From Henricia sp. BOLD:AAB3569 (taxonomy: Eukaryota > Echinodermata > Asteroidea > Spinulosida > Echinasteridae): 64,000 nt of DNA. A program made the translations under genes and the position numbers. The notes beneath the pieces were generated by a model. The model worked only from the letters and a program-made list of their open reading frames with translations, made no database searches and had not been told where the DNA came from. The DNA is taken from contig JBBELK010000052.1 in assembly GCA_037783545.1 (NCBI GenBank), positions 2,046,001 through 2,110,000 of the forward strand, written 5' to 3'. Shown here one piece after another: positions 1 to 11,529 of the stretch; within the stretch, counting starts at the first letter, position 1, and the number at the start of each line of letters is the position of its first letter.

Positions 1-590
1 AGAAAGCCCTCAGATTTATCTAAATGCAGACACTGCATTATGCAACAGCAGTCTGTAATTTTTAGGCAAATGGATGAACACTAACAAAAGAAGGGAAAGT
101 TCACCCAAGTACAATGTACATTCCATGCATTCTTTGAAGCCCAGGTAAAAAGTACCTGCAACTGAGAACTCTGTTGTGAGTGTCCACAAGCCTCCATTAG
201 CCGTTGACTTCACGTAAAGGAAGTCCAAGTGTCGGTACACTTGTATGCTGCACGCACTTTACATGTATGCTTTGGCTAAAAAGAGAGGTTTAATATCAAC
301 GTAAATTTACAATTTTTGGCATAACGTAAGATAAGCCTGTGCGCATTTATTTCTGAAAACCTTCGTGTAAAAAAACCTTCATTTTGTTTGTGCGCAAACC
401 ACTTATATTAGGAGTTCCAAAAAATAACCCCTGATCAGTCATGCGTGAAGCGTACCAAATGATGAGGGTGTCGTTGAAAGCTTAAGAGGTTTGCCTATCA
501 ATATGTATAGAAAGATATTCAGAAACTTATAAGATGTTCTTTTTTTGGAGATTTTTCTAAATGTATACTTTTTTCTGATACACCCTGTAC
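1..590. other. Left flank outside the tandem array
   Basis: No gene, promoter or RNA could be supported here. The sequence is AT-rich and has short frames only on the minus strand, none with a recognisable domain. It does not match any of the five repeat units by eye. The match to the array begins at about 591, inside what is a tRNA-like sequence in the other units, so this stretch is either the true left neighbour of the array or an insertion into it. Confidence 0.5.
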
Positions 591-1541
591 ATGGGCAGTC
601 ATTGTACCAGCTTAGTTTGGAACACAGTTGCATACTCAGGTTTTCTCACAGAACCAAATCATAACAAAGAATTGAAGTCATACATGTGTTCAATGTCTGT
701 AATTTCGTAAAATGATGCGTAGAATGCACCACGGGCATTTGGAGTATCCAACCCAACGCTGCTATGCCTTCTCGCCGGGTGCTCGTAAACCTCAATTCAA
801 CCTACACTTGAAACTTCTTTAATTACAACCCTATTAATAATAACAACTATTTTTTACAGTATACATCCTGGGACATATGATAGGCAACCAAGCGTCCCCA
901 CACCCCCACCCCCACCCCCCCCCCCGCCCCCCCCCCCCGACAGCAGTTTTTTTGAGGGGTAAAGATACGATGGATTTGTACTGTTGTCAAGCACGATTGC
1001 GTGTAACATATAAGAAATTAAAGAAAATGTCTAGGGGTAGCAAAGGGCACTACGCCCTCCCACTCCCTCCACCCCAAAGTCGGCCATGTCGGTGGGCAAG
1101 TTTTTTTTTAAATTTAAACGTGACAACGAAAGCAGAAATTGTCAAATCCAACCTCGGTACAACATTATTCAGCAGTCTTTGCTCAGTGATTTTTTAGGGT
1201 GCAATATGGTAAATTGTGGGGAACAAAATCCTTCGGGTAACTATAATAATTCATGTACATGTAAAATGAGATAGTTTAAGGGGCCGTCCAAAGTTGCCAA
1301 CATTTCGACAGTTCTACATGGAGCAATATTTTTCAAGGACGACCTCCCCCCGAAATACTACTTTTAACATTTTTCTGCCGGTACCAAAATTGTCAATATT
1401 ATACAGTGCGTGTAAAGTCCTACGCAGCTCTCGACTTCTTCCCCTTTCTTACTTCTCTAGAACCGTGAAAATGTTGACAACTTATTTGGACGGCCTCTAA
1501 GCATGTTTAATATAATCAATCCAGTTTAACAGTTATTAGGA

Positions 1542-2009
1542 GCTCGAAAAAAGGCGTGAAAGGAGGGAGGTTGGTAACTCCGGATTTGCTGGCAAGGTTC
1601 GCACTTGGTAACAAGTGTGTTATCATCAGAATGTGTATTTTTCTTATAAAAAAACAAACAAACGAAAAAAACAAAAAAACAACAACAACAATACAGAAAT
1701 AATTTACTATAGTTACTAAGTTATCATAACTTGACTTGTAAGCACTTTAGCAGCATCTGTCTCATGGCCTATTTCCACCAAATTTTATTGCAATACGTAC
1801 AATAATTTCAGAGTTGTCATAATAATCAACTATTTCCCACTCTAAAAGCGAAAGCCCAGATATTTAATTTCACAAACAGAGACGTCACAATGCATGTACA
1901 TGTGTAAGTCTTATTAACAGGCAACATGTGGGAATGCAATTATTAACAGGATGTACAAAAATCCCGAGCCTAGGAAGTGACCTATATCTCAATACATCCT
2001 TTTAACTGT
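1542..2009 (+). repeat. Direct duplicate of 5' flank (first copy)
   Basis: This stretch runs from a GCTCGAAAAAAGGCG motif to CCTTTTAACTGT and is repeated almost exactly at 2423-2894, where it continues into the promoter. Units 3, 4 and 5 have it once. It holds an AAC/AAAC-rich simple repeat and no coding potential. Confidence 0.8.
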
Positions 2010-2422
2010 TCATTTATCGCTTCCTAAAAAAATGGCTCATTTGAAAATCACAGACAATACAATCGAACTTTGATATTAACTCACCCCTTTTTTTCAACAC
2101 CCGGTTCCCCACCTATCCCACTACCCCCCCTGTCGTCTGCTAACCCTTAAGAAATATCCTACCAATCCCCCAACCCCTATCCCCATAGCCTTTAGTCAAG
2201 GCGTCCGTGTCGAGGTTTGTTTTGTGCACTGTTTTGCTAGCGCTTGAGGAAAGACTAATGTTCATACTGCATACTGTTCGTCACGAACGCGTTTACCAAA
2301 GCGTATTTGTGACCTCTGTGCTGAATAATTCAACAGCAACGGAGGTGATTAATTATTTATGAATTTTACCCAACCAGCGATAATAAAGAAAAACATAAGC
2401 CCCAAAAAACGCTATGTTAAAG
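2010..2422 (+). repeat. Intron-type segment misplaced in the 5' flank of unit 1
   Basis: The 413 bases match about 15074-15488 in the intron of unit 2 (also units 3 and 5). They include the left two thirds (from 2186) of the 337-bp inverted-repeat element found complete at 15250-15586. The piece lies exactly between two copies of the 5' flank. Unit 1's own intron has the empty site for that element near 6970, so the piece was probably donated by another unit. There is no coding potential. Confidence 0.75.
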
Positions 2423-3000
2423 GCTCGAAAAAAGGCGTGAAAGGAGGGATGTTGGTAACTCCGGATTTGCTGGCAAGGTTCGCACTTGGTAACAAGTGTG
2501 CTATCATCAGAATGTGTATTTTTCTTATAAAAAAACAAACGAAAAAAACAAAAAAACAACAACAACAACAACAATACAGAAAGAATTTACTATAGTTACT
2601 AAGTTATCATAACTTGACTTGTAAGCACTTTAGCAGCATCTGTCTCATGGCCTATTTCCACCAAATTTTATTGCAATACGTACAATAATTTCAGAGTTGT
2701 CATAATAATCAACTATTTCCCACTCTAAAAGCGAAAGCCCAGATATTTAATTTCACAAACAGAGACGTCACAATGCATGTACATGTGTAAGTCTTATTAA
2801 CAGGCAACATGTGGGAATGCAATTATTAACAGGATGTACAAAAATCCCGAGCCTAGGAAGTGACCTATATCTCAATACATCCTTTTAACTGTGTGAAGTG
2901 ACTTTCAGTGATCACCACGTGGTCCACTGAATATGCATGCACACTTTTTCCGCCCGGTGACTGCTTGTCAGTGACACTCACTGACAGTGATTATGGTGGA

Positions 3001-3088
3001 CCAATCAAAGCAGTTGGCGGGTTTCGGTAGTCACTGCTCAGGATATTCGGTGATTGAATAAAATCTAGGAGCGCTGACATCAGATATC
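3001..3088 (+). promoter_or_regulatory. Core promoter of C1q-like gene 1
   Basis: A CCAAT box at 3001-3005, a TATA-like AATAAAAT at 3057-3064 and an initiator-like TCAGTC whose A is at 3089 have textbook spacing: CCAAT starts 88 bases and TATA about 31 bases before the proposed start. The same three elements keep identical spacing in all five units. Further upstream are an E-box CACGTG (2916-2921) and a GTGACA/CACTGACAGTGA inverted motif just before the CCAAT box. The start site is inferred, not measured. Confidence 0.7.
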
Positions 3089-3170
3089 AGTCTAACAGGA
3101 AACTTTAAACTGCCAAGTGCTTCCTGAGTCAAGAACATTCAAGGCAACAGTTCACCACTGACTTGTCAAG
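3089..3170 (+). other. Non-coding first exon of C1q-like gene 1
   Basis: A proposed 82-nt 5' UTR exon, from the initiator A to CAAG, followed by a strong donor GTATGT at 3171. It contains no ATG. Joining it to the acceptor at 8502 puts CAAG directly before ATGG, giving A at -3 and G at +4, a strong start context. Length and donor are the same in all five units. Confidence 0.65.
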
Positions 3171-3459
3171 GTATGTATAGAGAATAACTTATTTACGCAA
3201 CTGTTTCAAACAGTTAAAGTCCCGCTATATCATCTGCAGATGAAACTTTTTCTGTGGAATAACAGCAACTACAGAATAATGTTATATACTGCCTTGTAGA
3301 AATTTCGGCCACACGGATGCAGGAATGCTTCAGAAAACCTTAAAAAATCTATGCATGTGTTCAATGAATGGTTTGAAACAAAATCGTTTGCAAACTTTTA
3401 AAAAAGACTCATGAAGTAAAAGGTTAGGTCACTGCAAATGATGTAATGGGACTTCAAAA

Positions 3460-3974
3460 GGGGCGTTCGAGATGCTGACATCGGGTAACACCAACTTACA
3501 CCGGAGCGTTCTTTTAGCCATCACGTGCTACACGAGTCTGCCCCGGTGGCAGCCACCACTACCCGAGCTCGCGGGCGGGTCTGTGGTGTAAAGCAAGGTG
3601 TAATGACGTCACCTAGTATACCGCGAGTAGTAAAACATGGCGGACAGTTTGGAATCGCGACGTGAGTACGAAGAAAAACACTTATTTATGACACAAAATA
3701 GGAGGGAATACGGCTGTAAATACATTTTGCTGAATCAGTAGATGTCTGTGGGCATTGACGAAGTTTATTTGGGTACTTTAGGGCAACTATTTGTGCGTGG
3801 CGCCGGCTTCATTTTTTATCCTGGCTTCATTTTTTATAAAGCTCCACCCGTACAACCTTTGACCACGTGTTCCCAGTATTCAAAGCGAGACCCTGTGTCG
3901 TTCGTTTTGCATCTTCTGGGGGCTTCTCTCGGTGTAAACCCCGTGTTACACGAGGTAAGCATCTCGAACGCCCC
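3460..3974. mobile_element. Private inverted-repeat element with a promoter-like core
   Basis: The ends read GGGGCGTTCGAGATGCT and its reverse complement. Unit 2 lacks the element at the matching site (12721-12727), and about 4 bp (CAAA/CAAT) seem duplicated. Inside are a CRE palindrome TGACGTCA (about 3604) and a short frame starting ATGGCGG at 3637 that ends at 3741 after 34 codons. GTGAGT inside that frame would also make a splice donor. No transposase is present, so this is a non-autonomous element or a captured 5' end of a gene. Confidence 0.65.
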
Positions 3975-4713
3975 CAATGGTATAGGCTATACTGATTTCA
4001 CCTTGCAAAATTAAATCTGAATGACTAAAATGATAATATTTTAAGTTTACTAAAGTTATCAGCATTTATCGGTGGAAATTACCACAGCAGTGGACAGCAA
4101 GAAAACGTACAGAAAGTGCAATTTATGTTATTTTTAGTTTATTGTAACCATAAACTAATGGAAAACCGATTCATTTGGTAAAAAGCGCGGAGCAGATTGG
4201 CCTTCGATCAGGATAAGGCGTTCTCTGTTCCTGATTGGTTCATTTGCATACATATTAATTAGGTATAACAAGAACAAATTTGGGTCCCATTCCTTTGGTT
4301 GTCGGTTGTTTATATTTCTGATAATACAAGGTTCCTGTTATAACAAGGTAGTCTAAAGGAGCGTGACTAGATCACATCTTCAGCCCCCATTTTTGTAAAT
4401 GTTCATGTTTGAAATGCTTTCTGCACACAGATACTCATGGTAAATGACACTGCCTAAAATAAACTTTCTGTCAGAAAGCAGGATACAGAATTGAATCTGA
4501 CATTACGGCTCCATGGCTAATATACACTGACAATAACACATTTCTGAAACATTTAAATTTGTCGCACATGTTTAGACAATTGGACTGAGTCCCTGTGTCT
4601 GTCCCACTCCGTCGAAACTAATGGAACTAACACAGTACTAGTAAACAATCCTCTTTTTAGTTGCGATAAATAAAAGACTAAAATACACGCTAATAAACAT
4701 GTTTTCAAAATTT

Positions 4714-5008
4714 GTGACCTGCTCTGCAAAAAAGAGTCACAAGTCACAAGTAGTATTCTTTTTGCGACCAAAGAAATCCGCGGCAAATCCACGCTCAATA
4801 AAATACCAAAACACAATGGAAATTCCTGGCGGTGCCCAGATACCGCCTGGAATGTCTGTGTTCCCCCTGGAATGTCTGTTTTACACCTGGAATTTCTTTT
4901 GTGTTTAGGTATTTTAATGAGCGTAGAAATGCCACAGATTTCTTTTTATGGTCGCAAAAAGAATACTAGCCAGCGCGACTTGTGACTCTTTTTTGCAGAG
5001 CGGGTCAC
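4714..5008. mobile_element. 295-bp MITE, family 1, copy in unit 1
   Basis: The ends are GTGACCTGCTCTGCAAAA and its imperfect reverse complement, flanked by ATTT on both sides (4710-4713 and 5009-5012). Unit 4 shows the empty site near 49840. A relative sits at 49308-49598 at a different position in unit 4. The middle has repeated CCTGGAAT motifs. No coding capacity. Confidence 0.8.
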
Positions 5009-5110
5009 ATTTAGTAAAAACGTGCTACAATGAAACTTTGACGTCCTGCCCAGGATTATAAAATGCCGTAACTTTTTATTTTGACGAATGTATAAGATTT
5101 TCTATGAAAT

Positions 5111-5463
5111 ATTCTTGGGTTTCACTTGGCTTGACAACCGGTTGCTAACCGCCATTACTGTGTCCATACTGTACTATGGCACGCCAAAGCGAACAAATAA
5201 TTCAACACTGATAATTTAATGTTTACGCATATTTTCGCAAATGCTGCGCAAAAAAATTGCCAACAAAAGTACAGTATACCAGTTTCAATCAGTCTATCAA
5301 CATACACAAGTCATGCCAACTTTTTTTTTCTTACGCAACATATGCGAAAAAATGCGTCAACATTAAATTATCAGTGTTTAATTATTTTCGCTTTGGCGTG
5401 CCATAGTAGAGACACAGTAATGGTGGATAGCAACCGTTGTCAAGCCAAGTGAAACTTAAGAAT
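5111..5463. mobile_element. Long inverted-repeat MITE in unit 1 intron
   Basis: Left and right thirds are inverted copies. The left arm starts ATTCTTGGGTTTCAC and the right arm ends GTGAAACTTAAGAAT. The arms share CGCCATTACTGTGTC-type and GGCACGCCAAAGCGAA-type blocks. The same element is at the matching place in unit 4 (about 49932-50324), so the insertion predates the split of units 1 and 4. Non-coding. Confidence 0.7.
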
Positions 5464-6105
5464 TGGTTCAAACAATCCACCGACTGGACGTTATGGGGCG
5501 ATTTGGTGGGGCGATGTTGAAACTTTTACGTCCTGCCAAAGTTTGATAAAGCTATAAATTTATTTTGAGAATTAAACCAGTCATGAGCACTGTATGCATA
5601 GAGGTTCTATTTGGCAATTATTGACCGAAAATGACAGAAAATTACCAAAATTACTAATATATTGACATTACACAACAAAATGAAAACAGCACAAAATCGG
5701 AAGTTGTTGCAGTTATTATATAAACAACAATGAACCAGCTCTAATCCTACACTGATGAAATGCTGCCCACAATTTTCGCGTTCGAAGTTTCTTTTCATGT
5801 GACTATAGCTCCCCTTTCTACGTAAATTTCATTCTTTTGTGATTTGGATTTTTATTTTATTTTATTTGTTTTCGAATGTAATATGCGCCTATTTCGCTAA
5901 AAGCCGCCTTTCCAGACGCATTTTTTTGGCTGCTGCGTACACGTTGCGAGTGTGTCGCATTTGCGTCAAAATCGCTCTCTGCACATGGAAGGTAGAATGA
6001 GCTACATTACAAGGTCGATTGTGTCCGCAAAAATAAAACATGTGAACCCAGCACATACAGAATGTAATTATATAAATTAAACGGAAATAGAGAGGAACCA
6101 CTTAT

Positions 6106-6260
6106 TGAGCTCTTGCCAATGACGTCATTTTGGGAGTAAAACAATGCCGCGTCGTTGTAGAAGCAATGTGCGTGCGCGCACGCACGCACATTGCTTCCAC
6201 AATGACTCAGCATTATTTGACTCCCAAAATGGCATATTCGCACGTGTTCGAAAGGGGTCA
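6106..6260. mobile_element. 155-bp near-perfect hairpin insertion
   Basis: The sequence folds on itself: arms carry ATTTTGGGAGT, GAAGCAATGTGCGTGCG and their reverse complements around a GCGCGC centre. Unit 4 continues without it (near 50715), so it is private to unit 1. Several short frames on both strands come only from the palindrome. Confidence 0.7.
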
Positions 6261-6871
6261 ATAGAAGGTTTCTTAAAGTTAGAGTACATGATTGGTAAAC
6301 TGTTAAAAACGGCGTTCTTTCCACTCGTGATTAAAAGTCTATGATAAAAATGCCTTAAAGAAATGTTAGCCGCACATAAATGCAGTAATACTTCAGAAAA
6401 CCTGAACAATCCATGCATGGTTTTTGTATGAATGAATTTAAAAAAAATGTCTGTAGACATTCAGTGAGCCAGTTCTCTCACAAAGGTTCCATTTTACACG
6501 GGAAAAAAATAATGTGGTGTTTGTTACCAGTCATATCAACATTTTAGTCGTTTTTTTCTCGTCAACTCGTGAAGTAAAATGTTGGGTGATGATGTACTGG
6601 GGCTTTAAGGGAAACAGGTTTTTTTTCATTCAGTGAGGTTGGCAAGCGGTTTCCAGCATGAGTGGAGGTATACTCGCCTTCCAACCAGTATAACATGCAT
6701 TTCTCACATACAAAATGAATTTAAACAACAACTCAAAATCCAGAAATACATTATTTTCGGTGGTCCTTTCCACTTTGCTCTTTTGTGAACTGGTTAAAGA
6801 GCCAATGATAATCCACTTGAAAATCACAGTTGAAAATCAGTTAAAAATCACAGACAATACATTCAAACTTC

Positions 6872-7420
6872 GTTATTAACCCACCCCATTTTTGTCAACA
6901 CCCGGTCCCCCACCCATCCTCACACCGTGGTCTGCCAACCCTTAGGAAATATCATACCAATCCCCACTTCTATCCCCACCGATCTGCCATCTCCTTCGGC
7001 CAACCCATTTGACTTCCACTTTCCTCTCGCCCCCAGTTTCCTCCTGCCCCGCCCCCACCCCAGAGTTTCCTCACGTCTAACCCATCCCTCCCCCACTTCC
7101 TTCCCACCATACGCAAGCTTCGTCCACACCCGGTCTCCCACCCGTCTTCCCACCCCCTTCTTACAAACCTTTCAGCCACCCAAGTATTTCCGCCCCTGTC
7201 ATTTAGACCCCTAACCCCATCACCACACTCGTTCCCCGCCCACCACCCCCACCCATCGCCCAATCTCTCCACCCACGCCCAGTCCCCATCATCCCATCCT
7301 CGCCCCCCACGCACCCCAGCCTCTTAACCTGTCACATCAGTTCCCCTCCCGTCATTCCAACCCCACCTCCCCTTTCCCCACCCTATCTCCTATACCCCTG
7401 TCTCTCCACCCCTATTTTAT
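6872..7420. repeat. Pyrimidine-rich tract, unit 1 intron
   Basis: About 550 bases rich in CCCAC, CCCCTC and TTCC words on the plus strand. Related tracts occur in the introns of all units. Long frames of proline or serine on one strand and glycine on the other come from the composition. Near 6970 a single CTATCCCCA marks the empty site of the element seen at 15250-15586. Confidence 0.7.
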
Positions 7421-8502
7421 TGAAACGGAAAACAAACCAAAAACAATTTTTATAATGCGGACGGCCAGACGAAGAGACGGACGGAGATCGGTATTACATC
7501 AGCTCGCATTTGCTTCGCAGCTTGCTGAAAACACTTAATTTTTGCCTGATTAAATAATGTATACAATGGATTGCCTATGCATCTCTCTAAATGAAGCACG
7601 TTTTATAGCCATCTTGGTCCAGGCACAACATTTCCAGGCCTAGACAATTATCACAAAATAAAACGGAAAGTCATGCTGCGAAGGAAATTTAAAAAAACTT
7701 TCATTAATGTTAATTATCAGAATTAAAGATAAATTAATGACCATAAACTGCCAATGAGATAAAATGTCAATAGTAAATATAGATTCCCCGCACATTTCCA
7801 AACTTTTTCCATTCAAATTCATAAGTGGTTAACTTCAATTTTGTTCCAAGACGAGTGAGACGCGCAAATGCTACAATTGATTTGATCATTGCTCTTTCCA
7901 ATTGATCAAGCTGTATAGTTTTGTGGACAAGCTTTTGAAGGACAACCTCCTATGTTAGTTTCTTGCACTTGCTCTCTGGATTCCGAACCTTCAACAAACA
8001 TTACATGTCGCTGATTAATTTCGCTGATATTTTCAAACACGTATTTGCTTCTATGATGATAAAAAAGCGGGCAATAAATAAAGGTTTTCTCGCTCGAATT
8101 CATCAGAAATGCATTCAAATTCGTTTTGGGGGAAGTGCGTATTCAAGTAATTGTGACCATGACGCTATTTCTCTGGTTCTTATTCATTTTCACGTTATTC
8201 AATCTCGTTTAAAGACATTCACATTTGTTCGCTACGACATCCAGATTAGAATTTGCGTCATTAAAATACAAAGCATCGATTTTTCATTCAATTTGGCACA
8301 AGCTCGGGGCCTGGGCGAAATTGAATGATTTTCGCTGGTATTTCAAAATTGAATGCTCTCTTTAAGTAATTGAAGGATGATCCCAAACTGTGAAACAAAC
8401 GTAGGTGGTACTTTGTTAAAACGAAGCGAGAAAACCTACATGTATATTTAAACAGAACTGGGAAATCAACAGGATCTTTTTACTGTGCGTCTTTGTATGC
8501 AG

Positions 8503-9345
8503 ATGGACATCGTATTGCCAATCGTCCTAGCAATCATGAACGTCCTGGTCAACTCTGCCCATCTCCAAGCTGCTACTACTGGGCCGTCTACTGCTACCAG
8601 TGATGACAGGGTACACCCCGTTTGCCAGACATGCTGCACAGGTCCGGCTGCAGTACCGGGCATTCCTGGCATGCCTGGCCAACCGGGTCCGTACGGACCG
8701 AAAGGAGATTTGGGTCCGCCTGGTCAGAAGGGCGACATAGAACGTGGAGAGAAGGGTGACACGGGTGAGCAGGGCGCACTTGGGGATGCTGGGCTTAAAG
8801 GAGACGATGCGGTAGGTCAGCCCGGTAAGATGGGACCACGTGGGCCACTGGGAGTAGTTGGACCAGCTGGGGAACCTGGTGTCAAGGGTGAAAAAGGGGA
8901 ACCAGGCGAGACTCCAAACGACTCACATAGTCCTGTAGCTTTTACAGTTGTGAGGACATCTCCAACGGCAGTGTCATCGTCTCACACAACTCGTTTAACC
9001 TTCGAGGAAGCCACAACGCGTTTGCCAGGTACTGACTTTGACCTTGAAACTGGTACATTTACGTGTAATGTGCCAGGCATCTATGTGTTTATGTTCTCCG
9101 GCCGCAGAAACAGTGGTCATCAATTTACAATCCACCTCTACAAGAATGACGATAGGATCGTGTCCGGTCACAGTTCGTCCGATAACACGGTCGACCATGT
9201 GTCAGGGAGCGCGGTGCTTACCCTGCAGCAGGGAGACAGGGTGTATTTGACCTTTTACGGCAATGGGTACAATCATCCAGTGTATAGATACTCTGCGTTC
9301 AGTGGATTCCTTCTTTCAAGGAACATTCCCGAGGTTTTAACTTAG
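8503..9345 (+). CDS. Secreted collagen-like C1q-domain protein 1 (intact)
   Basis: A 280-residue secreted protein of the C1q/collagen type. Residues 1-23 are a hydrophobic signal peptide, followed by a Thr/Ser-rich linker and a CxxCC motif (Cys 41, 44, 45) that could tie chains together by disulphides. Gly-X-Y triplets run from about 53 to 135 with small interruptions, one being GDIERG. The gC1q domain fills about 141-280, with the family signs FTCNVPG, GIYVFMF and a C-terminal FSGFLLS. Known relatives form trimers and bind carbohydrates, microbes or other ligands; the ligand here is unknown. I place the start at the ATG right after the CAG acceptor because the corresponding ATG is the only one shared by all copies. 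The ATG two codons upstream is absent from copy 3 and lies in the acceptor. Confidence 0.88.
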   Translation: MDIVLPIVLAIMNVLVNSAHLQAATTGPSTATSDDRVHPVCQTCCTGPAAVPGIPGMPGQPGPYGPKGDLGPPGQKGDIERGEKGDTGEQGALGDAGLKGDDAVGQPGKMGPRGPLGVVGPAGEPGVKGEKGEPGETPNDSHSPVAFTVVRTSPTAVSSSHTTRLTFEEATTRLPGTDFDLETGTFTCNVPGIYVFMFSGRRNSGHQFTIHLYKNDDRIVSGHSSSDNTVDHVSGSAVLTLQQGDRVYLTFYGNGYNHPVYRYSAFSGFLLSRNIPEVLT

Positions 9346-9602
9346 ACCGGAGTCTTACGTTCAACCTAACCTGATAGCAAAATGTTGCATTGGTAATTTT
9401 TTTAAATGTATCATTCAGATGTATTGAATGAGGTGGCACCATGCCAGCCCTGATGTTAATTACTGAGACTCATCTACAAGTGACCGCTCGTTCACTTTTG
9501 AACTTTTCCCTTGATTTTTGTTTGTTCTTCAATGTTTAATTAATTTAATTGTTTTTGACTTGTTTGTTTGGTTATTTGAAATTTGTTTCATTTGTTGTAT
9601 CC

Positions 9603-9694
9603 CTTTAAAGTGTTAAAATCGAACACTTGCGTTCGATGCAACGCTGATTGGGTTTGACTTAACACGATAAGTGTTGGGTTTTAACACTTTAAAG
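9603..9694. mobile_element. 92-bp inverted-repeat element, unit 1
   Basis: It begins CTTTAAAGTGTTAAAA and ends with the reverse complement, with internal AACACTT/AAGTGTT repeats. The same element is at about 18827-18918 and 54049-54139. The 3' flank of copy 3 lacks it. Non-coding. Confidence 0.65.
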
Positions 9695-10066
9695 AGTAGT
9701 CACTCACCGCACGTTTTATTTGTTGACAATATATTTTTAAGCGTGTAATCCGTAAAGGTCCGAGAGCTACATCCTCCGAACGACATTGTCCATCGATAAA
9801 ATGATTCTCACACTGCTGGGAAAGAATGCTTTGTTACGTCCCCTAGTATGGTAAAAATGCAGTAGTGGCGCTGGCATGTCTGCACTAGCTCAGCCCGCTT
9901 GGTTGCTATCTGAAGCCTACAGTTGAATTCCAATTCATTACGTTTTCCATTCTGCAGATCCCTCTTATTAATTTGAAACAAATGTTGAGTAAATAGAAAC
10001 GTCGCCGGAAATTTCAGTAGGAAGGGATAGTCATAAAGAACACAAACTTAATCTCGTATTGAAGTA

Positions 10067-10290
10067 TACACTGCAAAAACTGTGGTGTTAAATTAACACC
10101 GGTGGTGTTGTCTTATATAGATACCAAGCCTGGTGTTAAGTTGTAACACCTAGGGTGTTAAGAATAATGCATTTAGTCCAAGTGTGGAATTAAAACTAAC
10201 ACCTATGGTGTTAAATTTTAACACCAGTCTTGGTATCAATATAAGACAACACCACTGGTGTTAATTTAACACCACAGTTTTTGCAGTGTA
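10067..10290. mobile_element. 224-bp palindromic MITE (ACTGCAAAAACTG family), unit 1
   Basis: The arms begin TACACTGCAAAAACTGTGG and end with its reverse complement. The whole element is full of GGTGTTA/TAACACC words and folds into one long hairpin with TA at each edge. Copies lie at 19302-19528 and 54502-54725. In unit 3 the matching place near 42505 is empty. Its edges suit a TA-targeting, mariner-like MITE, which is inference. Confidence 0.8.
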
Positions 10291-11529
10291 GAAAGTATAG
10301 AAGTAAACAAGTATATAAATTGTTTCTTTTCAGCATAACATGACCAAATTGATTAAATTACATCCAAATGACTCAGCCGACTAACTTCAACAATTTGCTG
10401 GTATATATTTCCTCAGGGGATTGTATTAAATCTGCTCGCATTTCCTGAGGGGATTGTATTAAACGGCGCTTAGCAGAGCGGAAATACTCTGACATCTCAG
10501 CATGGTAAAGAAAACAATTTATGAAATGAATGAATGAAAAATAGGTGAGATTGAATGGTCTTCAGTAGTATTTTCAACTTGTGTGAGTGTAATTTCAAGT
10601 TTGCTTATACATTATTGCATGCATTAAACGATGCATTCAATTTCGCACTAAAACTAAAATTATTTTTTACAAATTTAGGTGGTAATTTGTTTGTTTAAAC
10701 TGAGCGAAAAAATCTATAATAATAATAATCAGGCTTCGTTCCAGTGAGTGTTGTGAAAAATCGGAGATTTCGAAATCCGAATATCCGGATTATGAAAAAC
10801 CGAACATTCGATCCTTGCAATTTAACACGACCGACAAAGCACCAAATAAACAATCAAACTTGGACAAACTGCTGCGCCAACGCACGATGACTCTAGCCAC
10901 AAACGAAGCTCCTTTTTTCCCCAAAATGCCGGTATGGCAATCATTTCTTTACGTAAAATATGTTTCTGATAATTTGTCTTTGGCTTCCCTAGTGCCATCG
11001 TTTAGCAATTGTTTTTTTTGTAGTATCTATACATTTTTCTTTAGGAGAAACATCCTCTCGCTAATCGTACATTAGTTATATGTGACCTTTGACATTTATA
11101 CATGTATGTAATGTTTGCGAATTTAGTATATTCAAAAGATGACTATACCCCACGTATCTACCACTATATAATTTCTCTTGCAGACTTTGACCTTTATACA
11201 TGTATGTAATTTAGTATATTTACAATATGACTATTTGCGGAATGCTTTCTTGCTAATAAAATTACTTTACTAAAGCAATACATTCTAAGATTCTGGACTT
11301 GAACCAAATGGTTGCTATTCATGTTTGGTCCAAGGCTTGCAGCTACAATGATAAATTGCTGTTGGTGGTAACAATTGGCGCTCAGTTCCACCAACCGTCA
11401 CTGAAAAGAAAATTCGGCATTTCCAGCTGCACTGATGTTGAAGGGAAATGCCTCTACAAATGTTTAAAGTTGTTTTGTTTATTACAAAAGCAGAAGAAAA
11501 CATGGGATGAGCAAAAAATCGAATCGACT

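Larger units (their letters stand above)
3171..8502 (+). other. Intron 1 of C1q-like gene 1
   Basis: Proposed 5.3-kb intron from GTATGT to a TATGCAG acceptor placed directly before the start codon. It contains the private elements at 3460-3974, 4714-5008 and 6106-6260, an inverted-repeat element at 5111-5463 shared with unit 4, and a pyrimidine-rich tract at about 6872-7420. From 7425 to 8460 it is ordinary AT-rich intron sequence shared with the other units. No internal exon is supported. Confidence 0.6.

Noticed and set aside
5889-6460. Overlapping minus-strand frames near 5889-6460
   Set aside because: They run through the 155-bp hairpin insertion and are not kept in unit 4. The palindrome explains the mirrored peptides.
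8594-9198. Antisense frames opposite the C1q coding exon (also in the other copies)
   Set aside because: Shadows of the Gly-X-Y and gC1q codons on the other strand, without signals of their own.
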